Source of the DNA: Paenibacillus woosongensis
GTDB taxonomy: Bacteria > Bacillota > Bacilli > Paenibacillales > Paenibacillaceae
Reading direction: 5' to 3'
Assembly: GCF_030122845.1 (NCBI RefSeq)
Contig: NZ_CP126084.1
Coordinates: 3,844,001 to 3,908,000, forward strand
Length of the DNA: 64,000 bases
Shown here: piece by piece, positions 37,593-45,949 of the stretch
How positions within the stretch are numbered: position 1 is the first letter of the stretch
Layout: each line of letters opens with the position of its first letter
Made by a program: the position numbers and the translations under genes
The notes under the pieces: generated by a model
What the model was told of the DNA's origin: nothing
Database searches by the model: none
Seen by the model: only the letters and a program-made list of their open reading frames with translations

Positions 37593-38632
37593 AAGGTCAC
37601 CGCCTCCCTCATCCGATTTACGACGGCTTCATAGAGCGCATAATTCGGGCCAGCCTCCGCGCCCGTGCCGAAGACGCATTGATGAAGCTGCGCTCCGTAC
37701 TCGACGCGGCAGCCTTCCCATAGTATCGTTTCGGACAGCTCCGCCTGCTCTTTAATGATGCAGCCGCTCCCGATTACGGAATACGGCCCAACGGTCACGC
37801 CGTCCTCAATCCGCACTTTGTCCCCGATAAGTACCGGAGGAACGATCGTGGCCCGGGGCGAAATTCTGCACTGCCGCCCGACCCAGACCCCTGGGCGGAT
37901 CTCCTCGCCATAAATCGGAATCGGCAGCTTTCGATCGAGCACATCCCAATGCACCTGGCGATATCTCGCCCTTGTGCCCATATCAAGCCAATAGCCTTTA
38001 AGCTGATAACCAAAGACGCCCATTCCCGTGCGAATCAGCTTCGGAAAGACCTCCCGCTCGATGGAAACCTCTCTTCCGGCGGGAATAAGCTGCAGCGCCT
38101 CCTTGTTCATGACATAGATTCCCGCATTGATGAGCCGGGACGGCGCCTCCTCCTTCCGCGGCTTCTCCACAAAGCGGACGATGCGCTGTCCTTCAGCCAG
38201 CTCAACGACACCGAATTGCGAAGGGTCCTCTACCTCCGTCAGCCCGATGGTCACCGCCTGCCCGTGCCCGGCATGAAAATCGACGAGCGGCTTCAGGTCG
38301 AGCTCCTGCACCACATCGGCATTAAGGACGATAAATGAATTGCCGAGCTTCGGTTCAGCGTGCTTGATCGCCCCGGCCGTTCCCAGCGCCTCCTTCTCCA
38401 GCGTGTAGTCGATGCTCACTCCCCACTTCCTCCCGCTGCCGAAATATCCGCGAACCAGCTCGGGATAATGCTTGAGGGCAATGACGATTTCACGGAAACC
38501 CTGATCCCGGAGCTGAGTAATCAAGTGCTCCAGCCAAGGCCGGTTCCCAACCGGAGCCATGGGTTTCGGGTATTGGCCCGTTAAAGGCAGCAGACGGCTG
38601 CCCATTCCTCCCGCTAACAGCAATACCTTCAT
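37589..38632 (-). CDS. Sugar-1-phosphate nucleotidyltransferase (mannose/glucose-1-P type)
   Basis: This protein of about 347 residues starts MKVLLLAGGMGSRLLPLT with the nucleotide-binding signature GGxGxRLxPLT and lysine KPMAPVGN. A Rossmann-like transferase domain (about 1-230) is followed by a left-handed beta-helix of hexapeptide repeats (VWVGRQCRISPRATIVPPVL). It makes an NDP-sugar from NTP and a hexose-1-phosphate; the base and sugar cannot be fixed from sequence. The start is set at ATG 38632 by family length. ATG at 38644 is closer to GGAAGGG and is possible. Confidence 0.87.
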   Translation of the reverse strand: MKVLLLAGGMGSRLLPLTGQYPKPMAPVGNRPWLEHLITQLRDQGFREIVIALKHYPELVRGYFGSGRKWGVSIDYTLEKEALGTAGAIKHAEPKLGNSFIVLNADVVQELDLKPLVDFHAGHGQAVTIGLTEVEDPSQFGVVELAEGQRIVRFVEKPRKEEAPSRLINAGIYVMNKEALQLIPAGREVSIEREVFPKLIRTGMGVFGYQLKGYWLDMGTRARYRQVHWDVLDRKLPIPIYGEEIRPGVWVGRQCRISPRATIVPPVLIGDKVRIEDGVTVGPYSVIGSGCIIKEQAELSETILWEGCRVEYGAQLHQCVFGTGAEAGPNYALYEAVVNRMREAVTL

Positions 38633-38733
38633 TACAAACATCACCCTTCCTTGATCGATATTAAAAAAGCTGAATCATGGCGGTCGATTTTTCAACGATC
38701 ATGTTGCCATAATAGTGAAAATTCACGTCATCT

Positions 38734-38964
38734 TCAGCTTCCTTGCTTTGTTATCTCCGGCTTGTCATCAAGCCGCAGCATCCGCTTTATGCTTTTTCTC
38801 AGGCGCTTGGCCTGATTTCCCGTTCGAATAGCCATCTGCTTGAATCCCATATTCCAGGACAGCATCGTATGTTCCGCCTGAAATATAGCGATAGCTCCGC
38901 CTGCTGCGCCGCTCCCTGGCAGCTGCAGGCAGCTTTGCGGGCTTGCCCCTTTTGTCAGCCACAT
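38734..38964 (-). CDS. Small basic protein of unknown function
   Basis: A 76-codon frame begins MWLTKGASPQSC eight bases after a strong AAAGGAGG site and ends in a basic stretch (KRLRKSIKRMLRL). A second frame starting with GTG two bases later (64 codons, MADKRGKPAK) could use the same ribosome site. I recognise neither protein. It is on the same strand as the glycan cluster, 90 bases upstream. Confidence 0.4.
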   Translation of the reverse strand: MWLTKGASPQSCLQLPGSGAAGGAIAIFQAEHTMLSWNMGFKQMAIRTGNQAKRLRKSIKRMLRLDDKPEITKQGS

Positions 38965-39177
38965 ACGTATCCTCCTTTCAATATTAGCACTCAATGAAGT
39001 CGGCTGCTAATATTATTATAAAAAGAAGACCCGCTTCGATTTCAACCGGCGAATTTGGGCAAAAATTCCCCTGTTGGCCGATTTAACCGAAAAATGCAGG
39101 TCCAATTCCTATCTTTTAATGCGATATTTCTTAAATTCTATTGGATCCACTCTAAAAGTACTTTTTCTGCCACACTA

Positions 39178-40041
39178 TCACCGTTTCATTTCTACCCATA
39201 CCGCCTCGGGACCGGTCTGCACCCTGCTGCCGCCCTTCGGCTCCAGGCTAATGATCAGCCGCTCGGCTTCCTTCGCCCCGTATCCGTGGTAATAGGTTTT
39301 CCCCTGGGGATGCTGCACCGGAAGAATTCCCGGGCTGCTCGCCTCGTCCTCCATCTGCAGCCAAATCTGATAATCCTTCTCCACCACCGAGAGGAGCCCG
39401 TCCACAACGATCAGCATTTCGCCGGACTCCCGCTTCAGCCAGACCGTGCCTTCCCCGTAATAAGGGGGGTGAGGCTCAATCGCATACCGCTCCGTATCAG
39501 CGCTCTGAATCAGATGGATTTGATGCGAAATATCCCGTTCAATCCGGCTTTGCTGCTCGCCGGGCCAGTTCTGCGGACGAAGGGCAAACAAGCCGCCGAA
39601 CAGGAGGATTATCGCCAGCCCGCCTATGGCGCCGAAGGTATATCGGCTTCGATCCGCTGCCCATTTGCGGCGAAATGAACGCAGCCGGAATGAGAGGATC
39701 AGCCTGCGGCGCAGCCTTCGCGGCGGATGCGGCAATGAGTGCACCGGTGCATGCGGGCGCAAATACGCCTGCCGATTCGCAGGAGGCTCCCCGCCTCCCT
39801 CCGAATCGTTAAAGACCGGTCCGATGCCGATGGCCGCCTGACCCAGCAGCTCCGTCCATTCATGAATCATCGCATCACAGGACCGGCACCGCCGCCGGTG
39901 CTCCTCCATCCTGGCCTTTTCTCCGTCCGGCAGCCGTCCCATTGCGAAATCGGCCAGCTGCTCCTCCGCAAACAAGCCGCAGGGCTCAGCCCGGTCATGA
40001 AGCGGATCCATCGGATTATTTGTGCAATTTATCCTGCGCAT
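39178..40041 (-). CDS. Membrane anti-sigma factor (zinc-finger, RskA-like C-terminus)
   Basis: This 287-residue protein has an N-terminal anti-sigma zinc-finger-like motif (EEHRRRCRSCD, about 45-56), one transmembrane helix near 138-158 (GAIGGLAIILLFGGLFAL) and an extracytoplasmic RskA-type domain (YQIWLQMEDEASSPGIL, VWVEMKR). It should hold the co-encoded ECF sigma factor at the membrane until a signal arrives. ATG at 40041 lies nine bases after GGAG and overlaps the sigma gene by 26 bases. Confidence 0.87.
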   Translation of the reverse strand: MRRINCTNNPMDPLHDRAEPCGLFAEEQLADFAMGRLPDGEKARMEEHRRRCRSCDAMIHEWTELLGQAAIGIGPVFNDSEGGGEPPANRQAYLRPHAPVHSLPHPPRRLRRRLILSFRLRSFRRKWAADRSRYTFGAIGGLAIILLFGGLFALRPQNWPGEQQSRIERDISHQIHLIQSADTERYAIEPHPPYYGEGTVWLKRESGEMLIVVDGLLSVVEKDYQIWLQMEDEASSPGILPVQHPQGKTYYHGYGAKEAERLIISLEPKGGSRVQTGPEAVWVEMKR

Positions 40042-40630
40042 ACGGCTCCACTCCCCCTCCCAGCTTGCCCAGGTTCATCTCGTCCAGCCGGCGCCGCAAA
40101 TTGCGGATGCCATAACGGATTAACGACTTGACCGTTCCAACGGGCCTCTTCATATGCTCGGCGATTTCACGATGTGACAGCTGCTCAATATAGCTACCAT
40201 GAAGCGCCATCCGCTGCATCGGCGGGATAGCCTGCATCGCCTGCTTCAGCTGCTCCTGCTCCCATTTGCGCAGCGCCTCATACTCAGCGGATTCCATCCC
40301 CCTGCTCCAGAGGATATCCGCTTCCTGATCCATGCTCCATTCCTCCGCCACAGACCATCGCTGCTGCTTCCGCAGCCGATCCAGGGCCCGGCTGCGCGTG
40401 CGTACCGCAAGCCAGGCCTCCACACTGCCCCGAGCCGGGTTATAACCGCCTGCCTTATCCATAATTTCAATGAATACGTCGTGACACACGTCCTCCGCCT
40501 CGGCAGCATTCTTCATGCACTGCTCTGCCAACCTGTACACCATCGGAGCATAGGCATCGTAGAAACGGCTGAACGCCGTTACCGACCCCTCCGCAATCTC
40601 CGCCAGCCATAATTCGGGGCTCTCCTTCAT
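40016..40630 (-). CDS. ECF-family RNA polymerase sigma factor
   Basis: This 204-residue sigma-70 family factor has region 2 at about 20-90 (YDAYAPMVYRLAEQCMKNAAEAEDVCHDVFIEI) and region 4 at about 130-185 (LSHREIAEHMKRPVGTVKSLIRYGIRNLRRRL). ATG at 40630 is chosen because AAGGAGG lies eight bases upstream; the in-frame upstream start would overlap that site. It is followed by its anti-sigma gene. Targets may include its own operon and the divergent NEW3/ABC genes. Confidence 0.9.
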   Translation of the reverse strand: MKESPELWLAEIAEGSVTAFSRFYDAYAPMVYRLAEQCMKNAAEAEDVCHDVFIEIMDKAGGYNPARGSVEAWLAVRTRSRALDRLRKQQRWSVAEEWSMDQEADILWSRGMESAEYEALRKWEQEQLKQAMQAIPPMQRMALHGSYIEQLSHREIAEHMKRPVGTVKSLIRYGIRNLRRRLDEMNLGKLGGGVEPYAQDKLHK

Positions 40631-40859
40631 CCCCCGTCCCTCCTTGACCATAACCTGTAACTTAGGATCATATTGGGCCTATCTTAGGGCCAGTTATTTT
40701 ACGCATATTGTAGCAAATTTCATCCGGCTTTTTGCCTGCTCGATCATTTTTTAGCTGCTTTTAAGCAAATATTTAGCTAATTTTAAGCTTTCGATAAATC
40801 CAAATCGGCTGCATCCTACGTACTTCTTATGAACAAAAATATTAAGGAGGGTTCATACG

Positions 40860-42020
40860 ATGAAATCGTGGGGAAGGAAAATGAAACTGGTGAGCATGCT
40901 GCTCCTGCTTGTTCTCGGAGCCGGCCTGCTCGGGGGAATGCCAGCATCTGCTGCCGGAGGAGTCACGCTGTATTCAGCGTACACTTCGATTTCCGTCCCA
41001 CCCGGCGAAGCCTTGGATTACAGCGTCGAGGTCATCAATAACACGTCCGACGTCGTAACGGTTCCGCTGGAGCTTAACAATCTGCCCAAAGACTGGACAG
41101 CCGAGTTGAACAGTGGCGGCTGGCGGGTGAAGGAAGTGTCCGTCAAGCCCGGCGAATCCAGCACCGTTTCGCTGAACGTGACGGTTCCTCTACAAATAGA
41201 CAAAGGAATCTATCGCTTCGAGCTGACGGCTGGCTCGGCGGCACGCCTGCCCTTTACGGTAGAAATTACGGAGAAAGGAATCTACCAGACTGAGCTGACC
41301 ACCGATCAGGCCAATCTGCAGGGACCTTCCGATTCCAGCTTTACCTACTCGCTCAAGCTGCAGAACCGGACGGCGGAGAAACAAAACTACGCTCTGCAGG
41401 CCCAGGCGGATCCGGGGTGGAATGTGACCTTTACCTCCGGAGACAATCAGGTCTCCTCCGTTGAGGTGGAGCCTGGCGCCAGCCAGTCGATCTCGGTCAA
41501 GGTACAGCCGCCGGAGCAGGTCAAGGAAGGCACGTACAGCATTCCTGTCAGCGCCTCCAACCAGTCCACCTCCTCGGAGCTGAAGCTGGAGGCCGTTATA
41601 ACCGGCACTTATGGCCTGGAGCTGACGACTCCAAACGGCTTGCTGAGTGCCGATGTGACTGCAGGCGGCAGCAAAACGATTAATCTGCTGGTCAAGAATA
41701 CCGGAACAGCCGATCTCACGGACATTAATCTCAGCTCCAACGCCCCGGTCGATTGGGAAGTCAGCTTCAATCCGAAAACGGTCGACAAGCTGGCCGCCGG
41801 CCAATCCACCACGGTAGAAGCCAAAATTACCGCCAGCAAAAAGGCAATAGCCGGAGACTATGTCACGGGCATGACTGCATCCTCCCCGGAATCCAGCTCC
41901 TCGGCGCAATTTCGGATCGCTGTTAAGGGCTCCATGCTGTGGGGCTGGATCGGAGTGCTGGTCATCGCTGCGATTCTCGGCGGCATCTACTATTTGATTC
42001 GCAAATACGGGAGGCGATAA
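40860..42020 (+). CDS. Secreted, membrane-anchored NEW3-domain protein
   Basis: This 386-residue protein has a signal peptide (about 1-32, cleavage near ASAAGG) and three or more Ig-like NEW3 domains. These carry repeated features such as SISVPPGEALDYSVEVINNTS and VEVEPGASQSISVKVQPPEQVKEGTYSIPVSAS. A C-terminal transmembrane helix (MLWGWIGVLVIAAILGGIYY) and a basic tail (RKYGRR) anchor it facing outside. It is followed by an ABC ATPase and permease with tight spacing, so it is probably a surface component of that exporter. Confidence 0.87.
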   Translation: MKSWGRKMKLVSMLLLLVLGAGLLGGMPASAAGGVTLYSAYTSISVPPGEALDYSVEVINNTSDVVTVPLELNNLPKDWTAELNSGGWRVKEVSVKPGESSTVSLNVTVPLQIDKGIYRFELTAGSAARLPFTVEITEKGIYQTELTTDQANLQGPSDSSFTYSLKLQNRTAEKQNYALQAQADPGWNVTFTSGDNQVSSVEVEPGASQSISVKVQPPEQVKEGTYSIPVSASNQSTSSELKLEAVITGTYGLELTTPNGLLSADVTAGGSKTINLLVKNTGTADLTDINLSSNAPVDWEVSFNPKTVDKLAAGQSTTVEAKITASKKAIAGDYVTGMTASSPESSSSAQFRIAVKGSMLWGWIGVLVIAAILGGIYYLIRKYGRR

Positions 42021-42022
42021 CC

Positions 42023-43057
42023 GTGACAGAGACGGTCATCGACATTCACGCGTTGACGAAAAGCTATAACGGCGTAAAAGCCGTAGACCAGCTGTCCCTG
42101 CAGATTAAACGCGGCGAAATCTTCGGTCTGCTCGGGCCGAACGGAGCCGGCAAATCGACGACAATTCTCATGCTGCTCGGGCTCAGCGAGCCTGACGAGG
42201 GCAGCATCAGCGTTCTCGGCCTCGATCCGACCAGGGAGCCTATTCCCGTCAAACGCAAGGTCGGATATTTGCCCGACGACGTCGGCTTTTATGAAGACCG
42301 GACCGGCCTGGAAAATCTGGTGCTGACGGCAAGGCTGAACCAGGTGCCGGAAGCGGAGGCGAAGGAGCGGGCCTACCAGCTGCTGGAGAGCGTGGGCCTG
42401 CAGCATGCCGCCCATAAAAAAACGGGGGCATACTCCCGCGGTATGCGGCAGCGGCTCGGATTGGCCGACGTCCTGATCAAGGCGCCGGAAATCATCATTC
42501 TGGACGAACCGACGCTGGGGATTGACCCCAAGGGAATGGATGAGCTGCTGGCCCTGATCCGCAGCCTGAGCGAGGAGCAGGGCTTGACCGTGCTGCTGTC
42601 CTCCCATCAGCTGCATCAAGTGCAGCAAATCTGCGACCGGGTCGGATTATTCGTTCGCGGCCAGCTGCTTGCCGAAGGCGATATCGCCAGCCTGTCCCGG
42701 TCGCTGTTCGCTGACGATCCGCTGCAGATTACCGTGGAGAGCGGTCCATTGAATAACGGACTGCTGGAGCGGATCCGCGCCATCCCGGGCGTGCGGCACG
42801 CCGAGCCGGCAGACGGGGACAAAGCGGACCTTGCTGCCACTTCGGCTGGAGCAGAATCCGCCGGCCGCAGCCGGATGATCGTTGGCTCGGATACCGACTG
42901 CAGCGATGCGATCGCCCGGATGATCATCGAGGACGGCGTAGCCTTGTTCGGCCTGCAGCGGAAGGAATACGGGCTCGACGAGATCTATCACCGTTATTTT
43001 GAAGGGGGTGAACAGCATGAACAAGGAAGCAGCCGACCTGAAACACAGCAGGACTGA
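42023..43057 (+). CDS. ABC transporter ATPase (ABC-2 type exporter)
   Basis: This protein of about 344 residues has Walker A GPNGAGKST (about 39-47), Q-loop region, signature YSRGMRQRLGLA, Walker B IIILDEPTLGIDP and an H-loop in LLSSHQLHQ. The C-terminal 110 residues resemble the extra domain of NatA/Nos-type ATPases. GTG at 42023 lies eight bases after GGGAGG and two bases after the NEW3 gene. It overlaps the permease gene by 41 bases. Confidence 0.92.
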   Translation: MTETVIDIHALTKSYNGVKAVDQLSLQIKRGEIFGLLGPNGAGKSTTILMLLGLSEPDEGSISVLGLDPTREPIPVKRKVGYLPDDVGFYEDRTGLENLVLTARLNQVPEAEAKERAYQLLESVGLQHAAHKKTGAYSRGMRQRLGLADVLIKAPEIIILDEPTLGIDPKGMDELLALIRSLSEEQGLTVLLSSHQLHQVQQICDRVGLFVRGQLLAEGDIASLSRSLFADDPLQITVESGPLNNGLLERIRAIPGVRHAEPADGDKADLAATSAGAESAGRSRMIVGSDTDCSDAIARMIIEDGVALFGLQRKEYGLDEIYHRYFEGGEQHEQGSSRPETQQD

Positions 43058-44141
43058 CCTGAAGGGCAGCCTGCGCCGCCTGGCGAATAGCGTGCGGGAA
43101 TGGCTCCGGCGCCAGCCGCTGTTCCGCAGAAGCGAAGGCGAAGGCCGCGGCTCCGTCTTCGAGCGAAGCAAGGAATCCGGAGGCTGGAGAACCTCGCCCT
43201 TCCGCGTATTGGTGCGCAAGGAGATCTCCGACCATATCCGCAGCTGGCGGTTCATGCTGCTGCTCGGCATCATTCTGCTTACCTGCATCGCCTCTCTCTC
43301 TACGGCCATGAACAGTATACAAGAGGCCATTCAGTCGGACAGCTCGGCGAATGAATTCGTGATCCTGAAGATGTTCACGCTGTCGGACGGAACTCTGCCG
43401 TCCTTCATCAGCTTCATCGGATTCCTGGGTCCGCTCCTTGGAATCGGCCTCGGCTTCGACGCCGTCAACAGCGAGCGCAATAAAGGGACCTTAAGCCGGA
43501 TCATGGCCCAGCCGCTGCACCGCGACGCGCTGCTTAACGCGAAGTTCGTCGCCTCGCTTAGCGTCATCAGCATGATGTTCCTGATGCTCGGCTTCCTGAT
43601 CATGGCGCTGGGGACGATCATTTTAGGCATTCCCCCGACTCTGGAGGAATTCTTAAGAATGATCAGCTTCATTTTCATCATTATTTTCTACATCGGGTTC
43701 TGGCTTAATTTGTCCATCCTATTCTCCGTGCGCTTCCGCCAGCCGGCTACCTCGGCGCTGTCGGGAATTTCCGTCTGGCTGTTCTTCAGCTTCTTCTACG
43801 ACATGATCCTGAATATCGTGTCCAAAGGAATCGCGCCGAACGCCGGAACCGCCACGGTCGAGGACATCGTCGGCTTCCAGAACCAGATGCTGTGGCTAAG
43901 CAGACTATCGCCTTACACGCTGTTTAATGAGGCAACCACCACGCTGCTCATGCCCTCGGTCCGCAACCTGGGGCCGCTGACGACCGAGCAGGTCTACGGC
44001 GCCATTGCCAGCCCTCTGCCCTTCGGGCAAAGCCTGCTGCTCGTCTGGCCGCAGGTGACCGGCCTTATTGCGCTGACCTTGATCTGCTTCGCCCTTTCCT
44101 ATGTCCTGTTTCTCCGCCAGGAGATCCGCGGCCGCTCCTAA
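43017..44141 (+). CDS. ABC-2 type transporter permease (NosY-like)
   Basis: This protein of about 374 residues has a charged cytoplasmic N-terminus of about 70 residues, then about six transmembrane segments (FMLLLGIILLTCIASL, FIGFLGPLLGIGLGFDAV and others). The cytoplasmic motif SERNKGTLSRIMAQPLHRDALL is characteristic of this permease class. ATG at 43017 follows AAGGGGGTG. With the ATPase and NEW3 protein it forms a three-gene exporter unit of unknown substrate. Confidence 0.88.
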   Translation: MNKEAADLKHSRTDLKGSLRRLANSVREWLRRQPLFRRSEGEGRGSVFERSKESGGWRTSPFRVLVRKEISDHIRSWRFMLLLGIILLTCIASLSTAMNSIQEAIQSDSSANEFVILKMFTLSDGTLPSFISFIGFLGPLLGIGLGFDAVNSERNKGTLSRIMAQPLHRDALLNAKFVASLSVISMMFLMLGFLIMALGTIILGIPPTLEEFLRMISFIFIIIFYIGFWLNLSILFSVRFRQPATSALSGISVWLFFSFFYDMILNIVSKGIAPNAGTATVEDIVGFQNQMLWLSRLSPYTLFNEATTTLLMPSVRNLGPLTTEQVYGAIASPLPFGQSLLLVWPQVTGLIALTLICFALSYVLFLRQEIRGRS

Positions 44142-44192
44142 CGGGCCGGCTGGAGCACCGGACAGAACGAATTGGAATACCGACAAACGGCA

Positions 44193-44248
44193 AAGGGGCT
44201 GTCCCCTCGTCATCATAGATGACTGAGGGGCGCCCCTATCTTTTTTTA
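44193..44248 (+). terminator. Terminator of the NEW3-ABC operon
   Basis: A long stem (AGGGGC and CCCCTC..TCATC pairing with GATGA..GAGGGG and GCCCCT) is followed by CTTTTTTT. It begins 52 bases after the permease stop. Confidence 0.85.
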
Positions 44249-44311
44249 GAATGCTATCCGTCTGCCGGAATCCGTTTCTGTGGAACTCATTTCTGCGGAA
44301 TCCATTTCTCC

Positions 44312-44628
44312 CTTGCCTGCATCCCATTCTTTGACTCAGCTTATATAAGCTGTCGAGCTCGAGCATAAGCAATCGAACACGAACATAGCTATCGAACTCG
44401 AACACTTCTATCGAACTCGAGCACTTCTATCGAACTCGAGCACTAAATGGAATTTATGTATCTAATTATGCTCTAAACGAATGGTTCAATGGATTAGATG
44501 GATTTTATGCACCTAAAATCAAGAATCCCGCCTATGATGGCGAGCTCCCCTCTTCTAACGACATGAAATCCATTTAAATCTACTTTTCTTTCCTTGCTGC
44601 AGAAACTAACTACTATAAATCCATTTAG
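44312..44628. repeat. Dispersed intergenic repeat, copy C
   Basis: A 5' block (CCTTGCCTGCAT ... TTATATAAGCTG) leads to a tandem-repeat spacer and then the core (44443-44628). Landmarks match copies A and B: CTAAATGGAATTTATGTATCT, GCTCTAAACGAATG, GACATGAAATCCATTTAAAT, CTGCAGAAACTAACTACTA and a final ATCCATTTAG. It differs from copy A by scattered substitutions. The rest of 44249-44837 holds no gene I can support. Confidence 0.75.
44350..44442. repeat. 19-20 bp tandem array in the spacer of copy C
   Basis: Five degenerate units follow the pattern CTATCGAACTCGAGCACTT. The last three units are nearly identical and the first two are diverged. The array ends exactly where the conserved core begins. 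Confidence 0.7.
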
Positions 44629-44707
44629 AACGAAAAATTCGCGATTCATGCTCGCAGAACGAGAAGTCCATGATTCATACTCGCCAGAACGAGAAATCCA
44701 CGATTTG
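44629..44707. repeat. 30-bp tandem array after copy C
   Basis: Two and a half units start AACGA(G/A)AA and contain ATTCAT(G/A)CTCGC(C)AG. The array abuts the end of the repeat core, so copy C has tandem arrays on both sides. Confidence 0.6.
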
Positions 44708-44837
44708 CCCGATGTAAAGGGTGGAAAACGTGTTTGGTCACATCAAGGGCAAACGGTCGTAAAGTTTATTCTGGGGACATCCTCTTCACATTTTAGCTCC
44801 GATTAGCATACTCCGGCCCGCCTATGACTACATCATT

Positions 44838-45785
44838 TCATCCACTGGACGGAAACAAGGCCTCGCGCGCGGGGCATGGCTCCCGGTCCAGATAATCCCT
44901 CAAGGCCGCCGGCATATCACTGTAGATATCTCGCAGCGAAGCGCCTGCATGAATATTGCCAATGACGACGGGATGGCACAGCTCCGAAATAAGAATGTCG
45001 CCGTTGCCATGCAGGTGAAGCTGCTTCTTCCCTTCAATGCAGTGCGGAAAATATACGCCAGGCTGCTCCTGAAATCCAAGCTCCTCCATAAACCGGTCCA
45101 TACAGGTGAAATACAGTGTCATGTCGTTTTTTCTACGGGCAATAAGCTCGTTGACTGCCTGCTTTAACGCATCCCGGGCCGCAATAGCCTTCCACCCGCT
45201 GTGATTCATAATGATGCTGTTCTGTATCTCATGCGTACGGACCCCCATGTCATAGACATGATCGTGAATTTCCTTCATATGATGCTCGGTTTCGCTGAAT
45301 AGCAGCGTCTCCAGCACAGTGTCCACTCTGGTAGAGGCGAACATGGCGATGTTATCTCTGATTTTGCGATATACGTTAGGGTGAAGGTGATAATACCGGG
45401 AGAACTCCTCCGCCGTCGTAAAGTTGAAGGAAATATGGATCGTCGTCAATCCCGCGTCGGCCAGCCGCCGAATCCGCTCCTCATTCAGCAGGCTGCCGTT
45501 GGAATTAAGCTGAGTCTGAATGCCGCGAGCCGAGCAATAGCTTACGACCTCGACGCAATCCTCATACTTCAGGGTGACCTCCCCGCCGGACAACCTAACC
45601 CGCTTCAGGGACGGCAGCTGCTCCAGCAGAGGGATCACCTCCTTGGCGCCAATGCTGTTCCCATCGTTTCGCTGATAGGCGCAGCAATAGTCGCAGCGAA
45701 AGTTGCAATTGGAGGTCATGCCGATCTCCAGCCCTTCCAATTCGTAGCTCAGAGGCTTCTCCAGCTCCAAAGATTTATATTTCAT
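44838..45785 (-). CDS. Radical SAM enzyme of unknown specificity
   Basis: This 315-residue protein has the CxxxCxxC iron-sulfur motif at Cys27, Cys31 and Cys34 (CNFRCDYC) and an SAM-binding glycine motif (RLSGGEVTL). A C-terminal region with further cysteines (YFPHCIEGKKQLHLHGNGDI, SELCHP) resembles the ends of SPASM-type proteins. It begins after AAAGGAG and is monocistronic. No recognisable precursor protein adjoins it, except a possible eight-codon frame just upstream. Substrate unknown. Confidence 0.82.
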   Translation of the reverse strand: MKYKSLELEKPLSYELEGLEIGMTSNCNFRCDYCCAYQRNDGNSIGAKEVIPLLEQLPSLKRVRLSGGEVTLKYEDCVEVVSYCSARGIQTQLNSNGSLLNEERIRRLADAGLTTIHISFNFTTAEEFSRYYHLHPNVYRKIRDNIAMFASTRVDTVLETLLFSETEHHMKEIHDHVYDMGVRTHEIQNSIIMNHSGWKAIAARDALKQAVNELIARRKNDMTLYFTCMDRFMEELGFQEQPGVYFPHCIEGKKQLHLHGNGDILISELCHPVVIGNIHAGASLRDIYSDMPAALRDYLDREPCPAREALFPSSG

Positions 45786-45818
45786 GCTTTGACTCCTTTA
45801 ATGCAAAATTAGGCCAGC

Positions 45819-45845
45819 TTACATCTTAAAATAATTGCTCCGCAT
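45819..45845 (-). other. Possible eight-codon open frame before the radical SAM gene
   Basis: ATG at 45845 follows AGAAGGG and reads MRSNYFKM before a stop, 34 bases upstream of the radical SAM start. It may be a leader or peptide substrate, or may be chance. Confidence 0.2.
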
Positions 45846-45902
45846 CGTCTGTGACCCTTCTTACTGCATAAAGCGAAGATCACAGCGGATCAAACCAGAC
45901 AA

Positions 45903-45931
45903 GAAAAATGCGTGTCCCTGCCGGGACACGC
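45903..45931 (-). terminator. Terminator of the pectate lyase gene
   Basis: GCGTGTCCC pairs with GGGACACGC around a four-base loop. The minus strand then reads ATTTTTCTT. It starts about 20 bases after the stop. Confidence 0.8.
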
Positions 45932-45949
45932 GTCCTAAATCCCACCCTT

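Noticed and set aside
36369-37634. 421-codon plus-strand frame
   Set aside because: It is antisense to the GT4 glycosyltransferase, which has clear donor-binding motifs.
44350-44707. Tandem arrays near copy C as an origin or CRISPR
   Set aside because: The units are contiguous without spacers, few in number, and no replication or cas genes are nearby.
44594-44806. 70-codon plus-strand frame as a gene
   Set aside because: It overlaps the end of repeat copy C and the 30-bp tandem array and has no ribosome site.
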